Source: Athripsodes cinereus (taxonomy: Eukaryota > Arthropoda > Insecta > Trichoptera > Leptoceridae). From it: 64,000 nucleotides of DNA. The stretch covers positions 9,163,122-9,227,121 of the forward strand of contig OX388327.1 in assembly GCA_947579605.1 (NCBI GenBank), read 5' to 3'. A program made the position numbers and the translations under genes. Position 1 is the first letter of the stretch. Every line of letters starts with the position of its first letter. The notes beneath the pieces were generated by a model. It saw nothing but the letters and a program-made list of their open reading frames with translations. It ran no database searches and was not told the DNA's origin. Positions 36,327-47,359 of the stretch are shown piece by piece.

Positions 36327-36424
36327 AGTTCGTCGGTAGTCTGGAGGAAAAGTCTCGGCCTCATGCACAAAAGGTGTGCGGTGCGATCCTAGGTGCCGAC
36401 AAACTCCCTTTTCACGACACAATC
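36327..36424 (+). repeat. tRNA-derived SINE, truncated
   Basis: The head GAGTTCGTCGGTAGTCTGGA and the AGGTGCCGACAAACTCCC stretch match the fuller SINE at 62800-63013. Its B-box region is degenerate (GGTGCGATCC). The RTE insertion at 36425 cuts it. Confidence 0.7.
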
Positions 36425-36928
36425 TATCTATCTATACCCTCAGGCCGTGTCCAGGAGGGGTACGCAGAGAGAACGGAACACCATATAGATCTATCCTTAC
36501 AAACTTCTTTCGCTTCCTCCACATTCATCCAGTTTCTCATACATGTTTGCCAATTTCTCTTACTCAACACGCGGCCATCCTTTAAGATTTGATCCATGTG
36601 CTCAAGCCACGTGGTTCTTGGTCGTCCGGGCTTCCTCACACCTCCTCTTTCAGACAAATACATCCTCTTTGTTATTCTTTCATCTTGCATTCGCTCAACA
36701 TGTCCAAACCATCGTAACTTATTTATACGCATTTTATCCACAATACTCTTCTCGCATCCGCTCATTCTTCACTCTATCCCGCAACGTTTTACCAAATATT
36801 CTTCTTAGTGAATGCATCTCCACGACATTTATTCCACTCTTATCCTTCTTCAACCACGTCCAAGTTTCACTTGCATACATAAGTGTCGGTACCAGAATGG
36901 TATTGTGCATTGTAAAAATAACACAATC
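36417..36928 (-). mobile_element. 5'-truncated RTE LINE tail
   Basis: The insert 36425-36920 is flanked by 8 bp duplications ACACAATC (36417-36424 and 36921-36928). It encodes, on the minus strand, the RTE C-terminus (RWFGHVERMQDERITKRMYL, then GRPRTTWLEHMDQILKDGRV) with an intact frame over 36424-36765. Its GATA tail abuts the left duplication. Confidence 0.85.
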
Positions 36929-36940
36929 TTATTATTATTA

Positions 36941-37177
36941 TTATATTTTATGTACGAACAGTAGTCTTGAAAACGACTTTTTAGTCTTGAGAAAGACTGT
37001 TGGCTTCTGCCCGACGATTCGTGTTGGATTAAACCTGATGTCAGCTGGGACGTTGAGGAGCGATTGTAGGTTATGGCGGCGCAGGTGTCTTGTGATGTTT
37101 ATCGATGTTATTTTTACAATTAACCATTGTATGAGGTCATATATGTATGGACAATTTGTAAAGCGCCGTTTACTCAT
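36941..37177 (-). other. Unrecognised minus-strand ORF
   Basis: A 78-residue frame containing NLQSLLNVPADIRFNPTRI and LKTKKSFSRLLFVHKI. The ending looks like a conserved protein or repeat tail, but I cannot name a family. A TTA-type simple repeat adjoins it at 36930-36945, typical of a retroposed 3' end. Confidence 0.3.
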
Positions 37178-37329
37178 AACATGACCTCAAGGGCGCCGTA
37201 TACCTTGTCCATCACCCGAAACTAAGATTGAACCTTGTATTATGGGTACCTACTAACGCAACGATACACATAATTATCTAATGCACTTAACACATTTTCA
37301 TGTAACACCCAGACCCAGGAGAATTAGAA

Positions 37330-37440
37330 AAAGTTCATTCTTCATTTTGTCCTAGTCGGGAATCAAATCCGGGACCTCGTGACTCAAAGGCAAGAACGTT
37401 ACTTCTACGCCACACCGGCTGGCTAAATTCAACCGTTAAT
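37330..37440 (-). repeat. tRNA-derived SINE head
   Basis: On the minus strand GCCGGTGTGGCGTAGAAGT acts as the A-box region and GGATTTGATTCCCGACT as the B box, in tRNA-like spacing. A TCTGGGTGTTAC motif follows downstream (about 37303-37318), as in many lepidopteran-type SINEs. It is a different family from the SINE at 62800. Confidence 0.7.
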
Positions 37441-37705
37441 TCCCAGCAAGTCTTAACTTTAACAATAAAGACTTAATTAGCTTACAGTTATGTTTTTTCT
37501 ACATACTAGTTGTTTGCTTAGACTTGTATAAAAGATTTCAGATTATTTCCTTCACGTCTTTCCTACTACCTACGTCCTTTATTCGGCCCAAGATCCAAGT
37601 TAAAAATTACATGTAAATAATAGAACACCTGCCTTAATAATAATATATGATATAGACTTAACTACTGGACCCGCTTAACCTTTTCAACCTAACATTACAC
37701 ACAGA

Positions 37706-38937
37706 ACTTTCATCTATCTATCTATTCTCTCACGCCGTATTCCAAGTGGGGTAGGCAGAGAGAATGGAACGCCAATTAGATCTGTCCTTACATACTTCTT
37801 TCGCTTCCTCCACAGTCACACAATTTCTCATGCACGCACGTTGGTTTCTTTTACTCAAAACACGGCGGTCCTTGAGAATTTGATCTACATGTTCAAGCCA
37901 TGTAGTTCTCGGACGCCTGCGCTTCCTCACACCCCTCCTTTCAGCCAAGTATATCCTCTTTGTAATTCTTTCCTCTTCCATTCGTTCCACATGACCAAAC
38001 CATCTCAATTCATTTACATGCATTCTATCCACAACACTCCTCTTGCATCCACTCATTCTTCTAATATCCTCATTCCTCACTCTATTACGCAACGTTTTAC
38101 CAACCATCCTCCTCAGCGATCTCATCTCCACAGCATTTATTCCACTTTTCTCCAACCATGTCCACGTTTCACTTGCATACATAAGTGTCGGTACCAGGAT
38201 GATATTGTGCACTAGCAATTTTGCCATGTTCGAAACATTGTCATTGCTGACAATGGGTCGAAGTGCACCATTTTGCCATGTTCGATACATTGTCATCGCT
38301 GACAATGGGTCGAAGTGCACCATTAATCCTATCACCAGACACTTTTCTTCTTTCGATATCCTTGTCGCATCTTCCATCCCTCGCAAACAAACTTCCTAAA
38401 TATACATACTCGTCCACTTGCTCCAAAGATTAATTTTCAACCTTTATTTTGCACATTGTTCTATCAATCTCTCTTTCAAAAACCAGCACTTTCGTCTTTG
38501 TCACATTCATTTTCATCCCATTCATACTACAACTACTCATATACATCTGACACAATTTTTGTAAATCACTTTCAATCTCACCCATTAAAACCAAATCATC
38601 AGCATACATCAACGCATTCACACGGTTTCCATTAAGTTCAACGCCAACATCCATCTCTTTCAAAGGTCGCATACAGTAGTCGAAGAATAGGTTGAACAGC
38701 CAAGGAGACATGACACTACCTTGCTTCACTCCTTTGGTAAGGGTAAACCACTCCGAGAGGGTATTGTTTACCCTCACACAAGCGGAGCTCCACACGTAGA
38801 GCGAAGACATTGCGTGGATCAACTGGCTGCTCACTCCACACTCCGACAACACGCGCCACAATCTTTCCCGGTCCACACGATCATATGCTTTCTCCAAATC
38901 CACGAACGCACAGAAAAGTTTCTGTCAGTACTTTCAT
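37706..38937 (-). mobile_element. RTE-clade LINE, 5'-truncated, longest copy
   Basis: The insert 37714-38929 (1216 bp) is flanked by 8 bp duplications ACTTTCAT. It encodes the reverse transcriptase palm: DLEKAYDRVDRERLW (motif A), KQGSVMSPWLFNLFFD (motif B), NALMYADDLVLM (motif C), then the thumb and basic tail ending ...SAYPTWNTA at 37730. The frame is broken after KIKVEN and again by a 52 bp tandem duplication at 38222-38325, so it is dead. The motif set is that of RTE elements and defines the family of the other tails here. It inserted just downstream of the zinc-finger gene. Confidence 0.9.
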
Positions 38938-38954
38938 TACCACTATTTATGCCT

Positions 38955-39035
38955 TTCTTACGTACTCTAAGATTTTTCACCACCATGAATCCTTTTATGT
39001 GTCTTCAAAGTATCACACCGACATAACTTAATAAT
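38955..39035 (-). pseudogene. Decayed 22nd zinc finger beyond the stop
   Basis: In the same frame after the TGA (39036-39038) the sequence still reads like a finger (DTLKTHKRIHGGEKS) before another stop. The TGA replaces the second zinc-binding Cys, so the protein was probably longer. Confidence 0.7.
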
Positions 39036-41198
39036 TCAAATAACACACTCCAAAGGTTTTTCACAACTGTGAATCCTTTTATGTTTCTCCAAAGTACCAG
39101 ACTGATTAAATTTTTTCATGCAAATATTACACTCAAAAGGTTTTTCACCACTGTGAATCATTTTGTGTGTCCGCAAATAGCTAGAAGAACTAAAAATTTT
39201 CTTACAAATATTACACTTAAATGGTTTTTCACCACTGTGAATCCTTTTATGTTTCTTCAAAGAACCAGACTGATTAAATTTTTTCGTACAAATATTACAC
39301 TCAAAAGGTTTTTCACCACTGTGAATCATTTTGTGTATCTTCAAATGCCCAGAGTGATTAAATTTTTTCATACAAATATTACACTCAAAAGGTTTTTCAC
39401 CACTGTGAATCCTATTATGTCTCTGCAAACTACTAGAACAACTAAAAAATTTCATACAAATATTACACTTAAATGGTTCTTCACCACTGTGAATCCTTTT
39501 ATGTTTCTTCAAAGAACCAGACTGATTAAATTTTTTCATGCAAATATTACACTCAAAAGGTTTTTCACCACTGTGAATCAATTTGTGTGTCCGCAAATAA
39601 CTAGAAGAACTAAAAATTTTCAGACAAATATTACACTCAAAAGGTTTTTCTTCACTGTGAATCATTTTGTGTTTGTACAAATGAGTAAATTGCCTAAATT
39701 TTTTCATACAAATATTACACTCAAAAGGTTTTTCACCACTGTGAATCCTTTTATGTTTCTCCAAAGTACCAGACTGATTAAATTTTTTCGTACAAATATT
39801 ACACTCAAAAGGTTTTTCACCACTGTGAATCATTTTGTGTATCTTCAAATTACCAGAGTGATTAAATTTTTTCATACAAATATTACACTCAAAAGGTTTT
39901 TCACCACTGTGAATCCTATTATGTGTCTGCAAACTACTAGAACAACTAAAAAATTTCATACAAATATTACACTTAAATGGTTCTTCACCACTGTGAATCC
40001 TTTTATGTTTCTTCAAAGAACCAGACTGATTAAATTTTTTCATGCAAATATTACACTCAAAAGGTTTTTCACCACTGTGAATCATTTTGTGTATCTCCAA
40101 ATTACCAGAGTGATTAAATTTTTTCATACAAATATTACACTCAAAAGGTTTTTCACCACTGTGAATCCTATTATGTGTCTGCAAATAGCTAGAAGAACTA
40201 AAAAATTTCATACAAATATTACACTTAAATGGTTTTTCACCACTGTGAATCCTTTTATGTTTCTTCAAAGAACCAGACTGATTAAATTTTTTCATGCAAA
40301 TATTACACTCAAAAGGTTTTTCACCACTGTGAATCATTTTGTGTGTCCGCAAATTACTAGAAGAACTAAAAATTTTCAGACAAATATTACACTTAAATAG
40401 TTTTTCACCACTGTGAATCCTATTATGTGTCTGCAAACTACTAGAACAACTAAAAAATTTCATACAAATATTACACTTAAATGGTTCTTCACCACTGTGA
40501 ATCATTTTGTGTGTCCGCAAATAACTAGAAGAACTAAAAAATTTCAGACAAATATTACACTTAAATGGTTTTTCACCACTGTGAATCCTTTTATGTTTCT
40601 TCAAAGAACCAGACTGATTAAATTTTTTCATGCAAATATTACACTCAAAAGGTTTTTCACCACTGTGAATCATTTTGTGTCTGTACAAATGAGTAAATTG
40701 CCTAAATTTTTTCATACAAATATTACACTCAAAAGGTTTTTCACCACTGTGAATCCTATTATGTGTCTGCAACCTACTGGAACATCTAAAAAATTTCATA
40801 CAAATATTACACTTAAAAGACTTGACATATTTCTTTCCATCATTACTAGTCACACTACGAACATTTCTGCGTCTCGTCTCCTTTACGTGAGTTTGATTAC
40901 TTGAACCTGGTTCATACTCTGTAATCGTTGGAGACGTACTGGCTACTACTGTCACATTGTTAGCTCTCTCACACTCAACTTTTATATCAGGTACATATAT
41001 ATCAATATCATCCAACGGAACTGCATATTCAATGTCACATCTTTCTTCCTCCACAGGTTCACGTTTCACTTTGATGTTCGCCAAAAAGGTTTCGATTTCA
41101 TCATCTTCCGTGACACATATTAGCATGTCACACAAGACGCACTCATTCTGTTGGCAGTCTGCAATGTTGTGTTGATCAGCACTGCTGGTCCCCTCCAT
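39036..41198 (-). CDS. Poly-C2H2 zinc-finger protein, 21 tandem fingers
   Basis: A single 720-residue frame starts at the ATG at 41198 (good purine context). The first ~125 residues are acidic and low in motifs (CVLCDMLICVTEDDEIETF, VKREPVEEE); no ZAD, KRAB or BTB domain is seen. Then 21 canonical C-x2-C-x12-H-x3-H fingers follow, joined by HSGEKPF linkers, so it is probably a sequence-specific nuclear DNA-binding protein. Fingers fall into five near-identical types (QSGSLKK, HSGNLKI, CSSSLQT, SSSYLRT, QFTHLYR), and blocks such as 10-13 and 16-19 repeat in the same order, showing recent unequal duplication. It ends in a damaged 22nd finger. It could be a young host gene or a decaying copy. 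Confidence 0.82.
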   Translation of the reverse strand: MEGTSSADQHNIADCQQNECVLCDMLICVTEDDEIETFLANIKVKREPVEEERCDIEYAVPLDDIDIYVPDIKVECERANNVTVVASTSPTITEYEPGSSNQTHVKETRRRNVRSVTSNDGKKYVKSFKCNICMKFFRCSSRLQTHNRIHSGEKPFECNICMKKFRQFTHLYRHKMIHSGEKPFECNICMKKFNQSGSLKKHKRIHSGEKPFKCNICLKFFSSSSYLRTHKMIHSGEEPFKCNICMKFFSCSSSLQTHNRIHSGEKLFKCNICLKIFSSSSNLRTHKMIHSGEKPFECNICMKKFNQSGSLKKHKRIHSGEKPFKCNICMKFFSSSSYLQTHNRIHSGEKPFECNICMKKFNHSGNLEIHKMIHSGEKPFECNICMKKFNQSGSLKKHKRIHSGEEPFKCNICMKFFSCSSSLQTHNRIHSGEKPFECNICMKKFNHSGNLKIHKMIHSGEKPFECNICTKKFNQSGTLEKHKRIHSGEKPFECNICMKKFRQFTHLYKHKMIHSEEKPFECNICLKIFSSSSYLRTHKLIHSGEKPFECNICMKKFNQSGSLKKHKRIHSGEEPFKCNICMKFFSCSSSLQRHNRIHSGEKPFECNICMKKFNHSGHLKIHKMIHSGEKPFECNICTKKFNQSGSLKKHKRIHSGEKPFKCNICKKIFSSSSYLRTHKMIHSGEKPFECNICMKKFNQSGTLEKHKRIHSCEKPLECVI

Positions 41199-42180
41199 CG
41201 CGTTTGGTGATTTGAAGCTGGGTCACAATATCAGTATCAGAATGCACTAGTTTAATTCAAATGTATCCAGATGTAGTCAGTAGAAGATTTGTGTTTAATT
41301 AGTACAGGATGCAAATGTCACCTTATTCTTTTGGACCGATAACCTAGTGCAAGATTTTAAAGGCCGTGGCTATTCCTACCAATTAACTGTCAAATATTTT
41401 TTTTTTTTTTTACCATAAACAACCCGAGGTAAATAAATATATTTCTGTCCTTTTTTTACATGAAACAAAAACTGTGAAAACAATCCAAATTAAAACACTA
41501 CTCTATGGTTAATCTATGGCAGCGGCACTTTTGCCATTTTTTTAATAATTATTGTATTTTGTCTGATAGAATGTCTTTTTTTGCATATATAATAATATGG
41601 AGTTTGTATAATTAATTTTGAAATTTCTTTAATTCTTCAAAAAACTTTCCTTAATTTGATAAAAGGTAGTATAATTTCATGAATCCCATCTGTGACATCT
41701 TAGGTAACCTGTACAAAACAATTACTCCTAATTAAAAAGTCTTTTTAAGTGGATCCCTGCTATGAAGTCTATGTTTCTCCTAAATTTCAGCTTGCTAAGT
41801 CAACAATAAGGGCTAAGCAGTCAGACAAACCTCTTCTTTAAGTATAAATATAATTTAAAACATAAAAGAGATAGGTGCAGGAGAATAATATTTTGAATCT
41901 TAAATCTGATTGGTTTCAAACTTTCACTATTTGTATCACATAAGGCCTTCTAGACATATTATATTCCATCAAGAGCAACCAATTGTAATAGGTAGTGTGT
42001 TATATCATGCTTTCAGTTAGTAAATCCTTGATTGTTTTTAATGTCTTGCTATTTTTTATCGAAACTGGTTGTGAGTTGCATTTAGATAATAGAATGGACT
42101 TTAAAATGAGAATGATTTAGCTTCCATAAAACCTAAAAACAATAATGAGCTTCCTGTCAAGTATTACACAGTTAAATGTA
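41199..42180. other. 5' flank of the zinc-finger gene
   Basis: This presumably holds its promoter, but no motif can be assigned. A T run lies at about 41398-41411. Otherwise AT-rich. Confidence 0.4.
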
Positions 42181-42186
42181 CTCCAG

Positions 42187-42306
42187 CAGCCGTAGTTAAA
42201 ACACATTTTAGCATTATGTAATAGTTCAACTATAAACAACTTTCTCACAAAGTCGTCTATAGTCGAACAACTACATAACGCTAAAATGTGTTTTGACTAA
42301 GGCTGT
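42187..42306. repeat. Foldback element, ~50 bp arms
   Basis: The arms begin CAGCCGTAGTTAAAACACAT and end with the inverse (about 42258-42306), with a short spacer near 42243-42252. Several mismatches are present, so it is not brand new. No target duplication seen. Confidence 0.7.
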
Positions 42307-43704
42307 AGGAATAAATTCTTTGTTGTGAAATAGGTTACAATCAGTAGATTTGTCGACCTAAGTCATTTTTCACCAATTAACCCATCATAAAGAATGGTGT
42401 CAGATAAAAAAAACAGATATTGTGGATATGATTATTTCACAAGCACATATTGAAATTTATATAATTCTCCAGGTGGAATTTCTACAAGTGCTTTTTGAAT
42501 TACTAGATCTAGTTTAGATCCTTAAAAATCCATCAGGTAAAACTATATTTTCACATCGGGTTTCTGTCGAACATTTATGTTGGATTCGTTAATAGTAATT
42601 GAAGGGTTTTCTTCAGAGACTAAGATGAATATCATAAGTGAACATTTGTGTAGACGAGCTTACCACCCTAAAACAATATAAATATTGCAATGCCTTGATT
42701 GTAAAGGGGTTTCTTCTGATGGCAAGTTCATTCTTCATATAACAAGAAGACATCGTAAATAACACACAATTTTATATGTAAATTCTACTCAAATGTTTTA
42801 GTTTATAAGATAGCTATGTTGTCACGTACAACTGCACAAAGTGGAGCTTGCACACAGAATAACCCATAGATGGAAATATGGAATTTTACAAGTTTCCTTT
42901 AGTGGAAGGTATGTAATAATACAAATCATGTTCTCCAGCATGTTGGTGCAAGAATATTTCTGTTGTGTGTAATCATATAGTGAGAGATGAATATTGTTGA
43001 ACAAAAATAAAAGCTGTTTCAGCATCACTCTGGACCTAGTCAGCTTGAGTGTTCGAGATGAAATGGGCTATATTGTAGGACTCAATTAAACATTCTGGAA
43101 ATACCAAGTATACTATGTAAGTATCTAAATTAACCAAAGAAAGAGTAACAAAAACGATGTGTAATATTTCATCTATTTTATTATATAGATCAATTGTTTT
43201 AATACAAAGTTCTTGAGCAATATTAGCTACACATTATTAAATTACACTTAAAATAATCACGACATAATTTATAGTACACGGAATGAAATATCCAAGATAT
43301 TCAGAAATTTAACCTATAAGCGACTTTAAAACACTTAATTTGTAGTACACAGAATGAAATATTCAGAAATTTAACCTATAAGCGACTTTAAATATCATTA
43401 AAATATTTAAGAGAAAATAAAATATATTAAAATATCCGTTTATATTATACAAAATAAAGTTAAAACAAAAATTAGTCAAAAATCGATAACAAAACATCAC
43501 ACAAGTCAAATGACAGTATAAACGTCAAACAAGTATTTTATCTGTGGTTGGGTGACAATAGTCACTTTTTCGCGGAATATTTTTGTTTGTAAACAAACAA
43601 AAAAATTCCGCGAAAATTTTCTGGGTGAGAATAGCGCCTCCGGATTTTAAAATGCTCACAGTTCAAAAATTGTACACTCGGGACGTTCGTAGCTAGAGTT
43701 GGTC
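42307..43704. other. Intergenic AT-rich DNA with a tandem repeat and hairpin
   Basis: 43273-43398 has two imperfect copies (period about 67 bp) marked by AATTTAACCTATAAGCGACT. 43567-43616 is a 23 bp-arm hairpin (TTTTCGCGGAATATTTTTG, then TTTG) with one mismatch and a 4 base loop. No gene is recognised. Confidence 0.55.
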
Positions 43705-44251
43705 GTTATAACCATGGATGTATGTAGGTAGGGGATGGAACGTTTATAGTAATTTGTATGAATGACAGCGAAGCCAAAAAGTGAGGAAGGGAAATCGACG
43801 GTGGCCATTTTGTATGAAACACTTTATTTAACATTTGTATGGGCTATGTATGGAGATTATTCACACAGTATCAGAAAACATTATATTTACTTCTTAAAAT
43901 AATTACAATGCCACATAACTTAATGTTTTCATATATTTGATGAAATAGGGAATAGGATGAGTTAATAAAATTGAGTAATTCATTTCAAAATCATTCAGTA
44001 TTTATTTTTAAACATTGTTTTCATATACACACAATATGGAGAGAATGAATGACAATTGAAGGAAAATATAAAAAAAATGTACAGAAATTATAGCTAGAAA
44101 TAAAAACAAATTTTGATAGTTTTATTGAATATATAAAAATAAACAGGAGAAACTGAGTGATTTATAATAATAACAAAATGCATTGTAATTAACATACAAC
44201 AAACTCAAAGCCCTCTGAAGAGCACTAACTTGTTGAGTGACTGGATGTATG

Positions 44252-45389
44252 CTATGGTAGGTTGAAGACATGTTGCACAGGTGGATTGATGTACGAACTC
44301 ACATCTATCCTGTCAACTGTTGGTATTATATTGTCAACTGGAGGTATTGAATATTCAGCTACTGGCACCGAACTCTCAATTGCTGATGTTGTACTCTCAA
44401 TTGCAGACAATATTCTGCGATCTTTCTCTGAAACATAAAAAAATACCATATAAGTACTTGTATACGCTGATCCACAATAGTAATCCACACTGAGCGACAT
44501 AAATCAACCAACATTTTAAATTAATTCTACACAATTTTATAATAATGTACATAATATTATTTAGAATAGCTTCACAAAACTCTTGAAAATATTTTGCTAT
44601 GCAGGTTGTATTGTGAGTGTGGCAAGAGTTATTATTTTACACATGTATTATGTAATTAGAGATAAATAACTCCAAGATGACACGGTCCAGGTTTGCAAGG
44701 ACAGGTGCATGTTATTTCACAGCGTATCTATGATGATCAATGTGTGGCTTTATGTCATCTCTACACACATTCTCTATCTCTAAGCACAAGAGAAGCTGTG
44801 TTACGGAGTAAAAATTAGATATATCTAAATGAATAATATAAAACATACTAACTTGCAACTGAGTGGGAAACCTAGGATATTTTGTAAGAATGACGTTTTT
44901 CTCCAACCTCGCAGAAAAACGAGATGTTTTTGAACACAAAACACTATGTTTACTTGGTGTCAAATATTGGATAATGTCCAGTTTCTCCTTTCTGGATCCT
45001 TTGGAAAACTACAAAAAATGATTTTGTTTATAAACATGCTATAATATCATTAACCTGATCAGATTTGTATGCATGAAACATTTCATTCTAACGGGTAAAA
45101 AAACCAAACATCAGATTGTAGGTTCTTTGTATTGTCAGATGACAGAATGGAAAACAAGTTACATGTGTACATATAGGAGAATAAGGACAGATAATTACAT
45201 AGAACGTTTATAACATTATTATGGTCATTTATAAGTATACGAATTATAATATAAACGACTTTAAAATCGCAATATATAGTAAGATAAAAACTACAATAGA
45301 AAACAACTTACCGAAAATATGACAATCCTGTTTCCTGCGAAAGTTGGATTGGATTTATAACCACAACCATTTATAGCGCACATCACCAT
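44252..45389 (-). pseudogene. Decayed THAP-domain gene
   Basis: The first exon (45389-45312) starts MVMCAINGCGYKSN and ends at a good GTAAGT donor; C-x4-C near the start is the THAP zinc pattern. The next segment (from 45008) reads FPKDPERRNW in one frame and LTPSKHSVLCSK in another, matching successive THAP blocks but requiring a frameshift. A last exon (44428-44252) with a TTTCAG acceptor encodes a Ser/Pro/Val-rich tail (SSVPVAEYSIPPVDNIIP). It is likely a transposase N-terminus or a transposon-derived gene, now broken. Confidence 0.5.
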
Positions 45390-45775
45390 GTTAATCATAA
45401 GTCCTATTCTTCTAGATATAAAAACAAAAACCGATATGAAAAATTCATCTGATGTGCAAAAACTTGATACATTTTTAAAACAACTAAACATACAAGGGTT
45501 GGTTCACGGGAACATAAATGTCACTCGATGTCGAGCTACCTGAACGACCATGAAGTTGCAGTGAGTGGTGAATATAACCCCGGATAATCGTGAATAACTT
45601 AGAGCGTTTTTATGACCCAAATGTCATCATAATGGCGCCATTATTTGTTACGTCTTGTTTTTATTATTATTTTATATTGCTTTTATAACTTTTAAAATTA
45701 TTTTTGTTATTTTGGATTTACTTGTTGTTATAATTTCTTAAATTTGTCAACGTGTAAAAGACGTAAACAATACTA

Positions 45776-46060
45776 CTACTACTATACCATCACGGCATAT
45801 CCCACAAGTGGGGTAACCAGCAGACCAGCTGCATGTAAGAAACATTCAAGCTGTCCTCTTCGTGCCAATATAAAATCAAGATATTCAGGATGGGTGGCAA
45901 ACCTCATCGCTGAATTTAAGATGTACAATGTCTTAATTTTTTCGAATACCTGCCTTTTACAGGACACTCGAAAACTTAAGGAGAAGAGTGGGAGACCAAT
46001 TCTTTACCGGGTGCTCCACATATTGTGTGCTATCTTCAATTTATTTTCTACCAATAAGGT
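45776..46060 (-). mobile_element. LINE 3' tail repeat (long copy)
   Basis: It is read on the minus strand, with the 3' end at the left, where GGTATAGTAGTAGTAGTA-like tandem sequence lies. It carries a 61-residue frame (45967-45782) ending LLVTPLVGYAVMV. It extends further 5' (to about 46060) than the 50988-51190 copy, sharing GGAGAAGAGTGGGAGACCAA with 33711. The end is similar to the RTE tails in this window, so it is probably another RTE-like family. Confidence 0.65.
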
Positions 46061-46438
46061 AATTGATTGAAAGTTTAAATATTCTTGCCATATTTATTGA
46101 ATGTAATAAATATGAAATGAAGTAAAAAATATTCAACAATTATTGTATCATGCATATAAAAAACTGAAATTCATGCCAATATTGTCGATGAAATAACTAA
46201 AATATCGTCTTTAAATTCAAACCATTATAGATAAATTATTCACATTTCAATTCCAAAAAGTAAACAGAAACATTATGTATAAAACCCACAAACTCTCACT
46301 TCAAAGCTGAGTGTGTTGTGATTAACATAACACTTCTGAGCAAGAGATGAAAACCAATTTCTGGCACCCTATTGTATAGAAAAATCAATGTATGCTGGAA
46401 TTCTTTTTTGTTAGTTTTTAAATCATTCTCATACTTAC

Positions 46439-46710
46439 TCATTGGATGTTCAAGTTTGTGTATTAAACGCTGAATTGCATAGAGACAATTCAATTCTAAT
46501 TCAGGATTGTGTTTGTCTCCGATGAATGTGACTAAAAGTGGGTTGTATGTGTTTAATCGCTGTTTGGCTTGAACATCGTCAAATCTCGGTTTTGCATTTT
46601 CTGTTGGAACTAGTACATATTTATACACAGCCTCAGTCAGAGCTCTGATGAACCAGATTTCCTCTGGATTCTCAATAACATTCTTGATCCATTCTTCAAT
46701 TTGACGTAAA
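46439..46710 (-). pseudogene. Orphan exon resembling the eIF4G C-terminal W2 domain
   Basis: Bounded by an acceptor (TTATAG, at 46711) and a donor (GTAAGT, from 46438), it encodes about 90 residues: RQIEEWIKNV, EEIWFIRALTEAVYKYVL, then ELNCLYAIQRLIHKLEHP. The spacing FIRAL-x-AV and the ELxxLYAIQ-x-L-x-x-LEHP ending are those of the W2/HEAT domain of translation initiation factor eIF4G. Neither upstream eIF4G exons nor the expected next exon are in the window. The frame runs past the donor to 46296. It sits inside a putative transposon, upstream of the THAP exon. Confidence 0.6.
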
Positions 46711-47359
46711 CTATAAATATATTTAAATAAATAAATATTTTTATTATTTGACTGGCGCCTTTTTATAGTAGCATTCAAGTTCTTTTGTGTTTCTTTTAAA
46801 TGATAAAAATTTTTTTGTCTCTAACGAAGGAATAAATTATTTTAATAGGTGTCTTTAAATTAACAGTTAAAGTAATAACTACTTGATTAGTTTATAACTA
46901 ATTGCTTTATACTTTTTTTTTAATTATGCCATTATCTAACTTTCTGAGCTTGTATACTTCACAAATACTTGTTACAAGTTTATATCCTAAATCTATCCAA
47001 ACAAATTCACTGAATCAGCGTCAGAAAGTATACATGACAATTACGCAGAAATCGAGTATATTTTCTGAGACCATATTTTGTTACACATTTTGAAAACATA
47101 CAGTGCAAGAAAACTATGAATGCGTACTGGCATTGTATAGGTACTTTCAAAATATGCGTCGTCACTCGGTGACTGTCTGAACGCAGCCCAAATGCGATGT
47201 ACCGAACAAAATTTGTTTCATACAAAATGCCCGCCGTTCCCCTCCCCGCGCAGCTACAAAATATTTACCAAAGTGTCTGTCCATTACTCTATTTAGGTCC
47301 ATGGTTATAACGAGGAACGCGTGATATATTAAATTATTTTTACGGAGCTTGGTAGCAGA

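Larger units (their letters stand above)
43705..47311 (-). mobile_element. Putative P-type (THAP) DNA transposon
   Basis: The unit 43713-47303 (3591 bp) starts CATGGA and ends TCCATG, flanked by the palindrome GTTATAAC at 43705-43712 and 47304-47311, which fits an 8 bp target duplication as made by P elements. Subterminal inverted copies of CATTTTGTATGAAACA lie at 43806-43821 and 47214-47229. Inside is a decayed THAP-domain gene, the DNA-binding domain of P transposases. No RNase H-like core is visible, so it is deleted or non-autonomous. It also contains a LINE-tail insertion and an eIF4G-like exon. Confidence 0.5.

Noticed and set aside
37340..37430. tRNA gene on the minus strand
   Set aside because: The B box is imperfect and the 5' and 3' ends do not pair. 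A SINE body follows.
39069..40904. Long plus-strand ORFs (443 and 163 codons) opposite the zinc-finger gene
   Set aside because: They are antisense shadows of the repeated finger units. The same 28-residue pattern recurs only because the zinc-finger DNA repeats.
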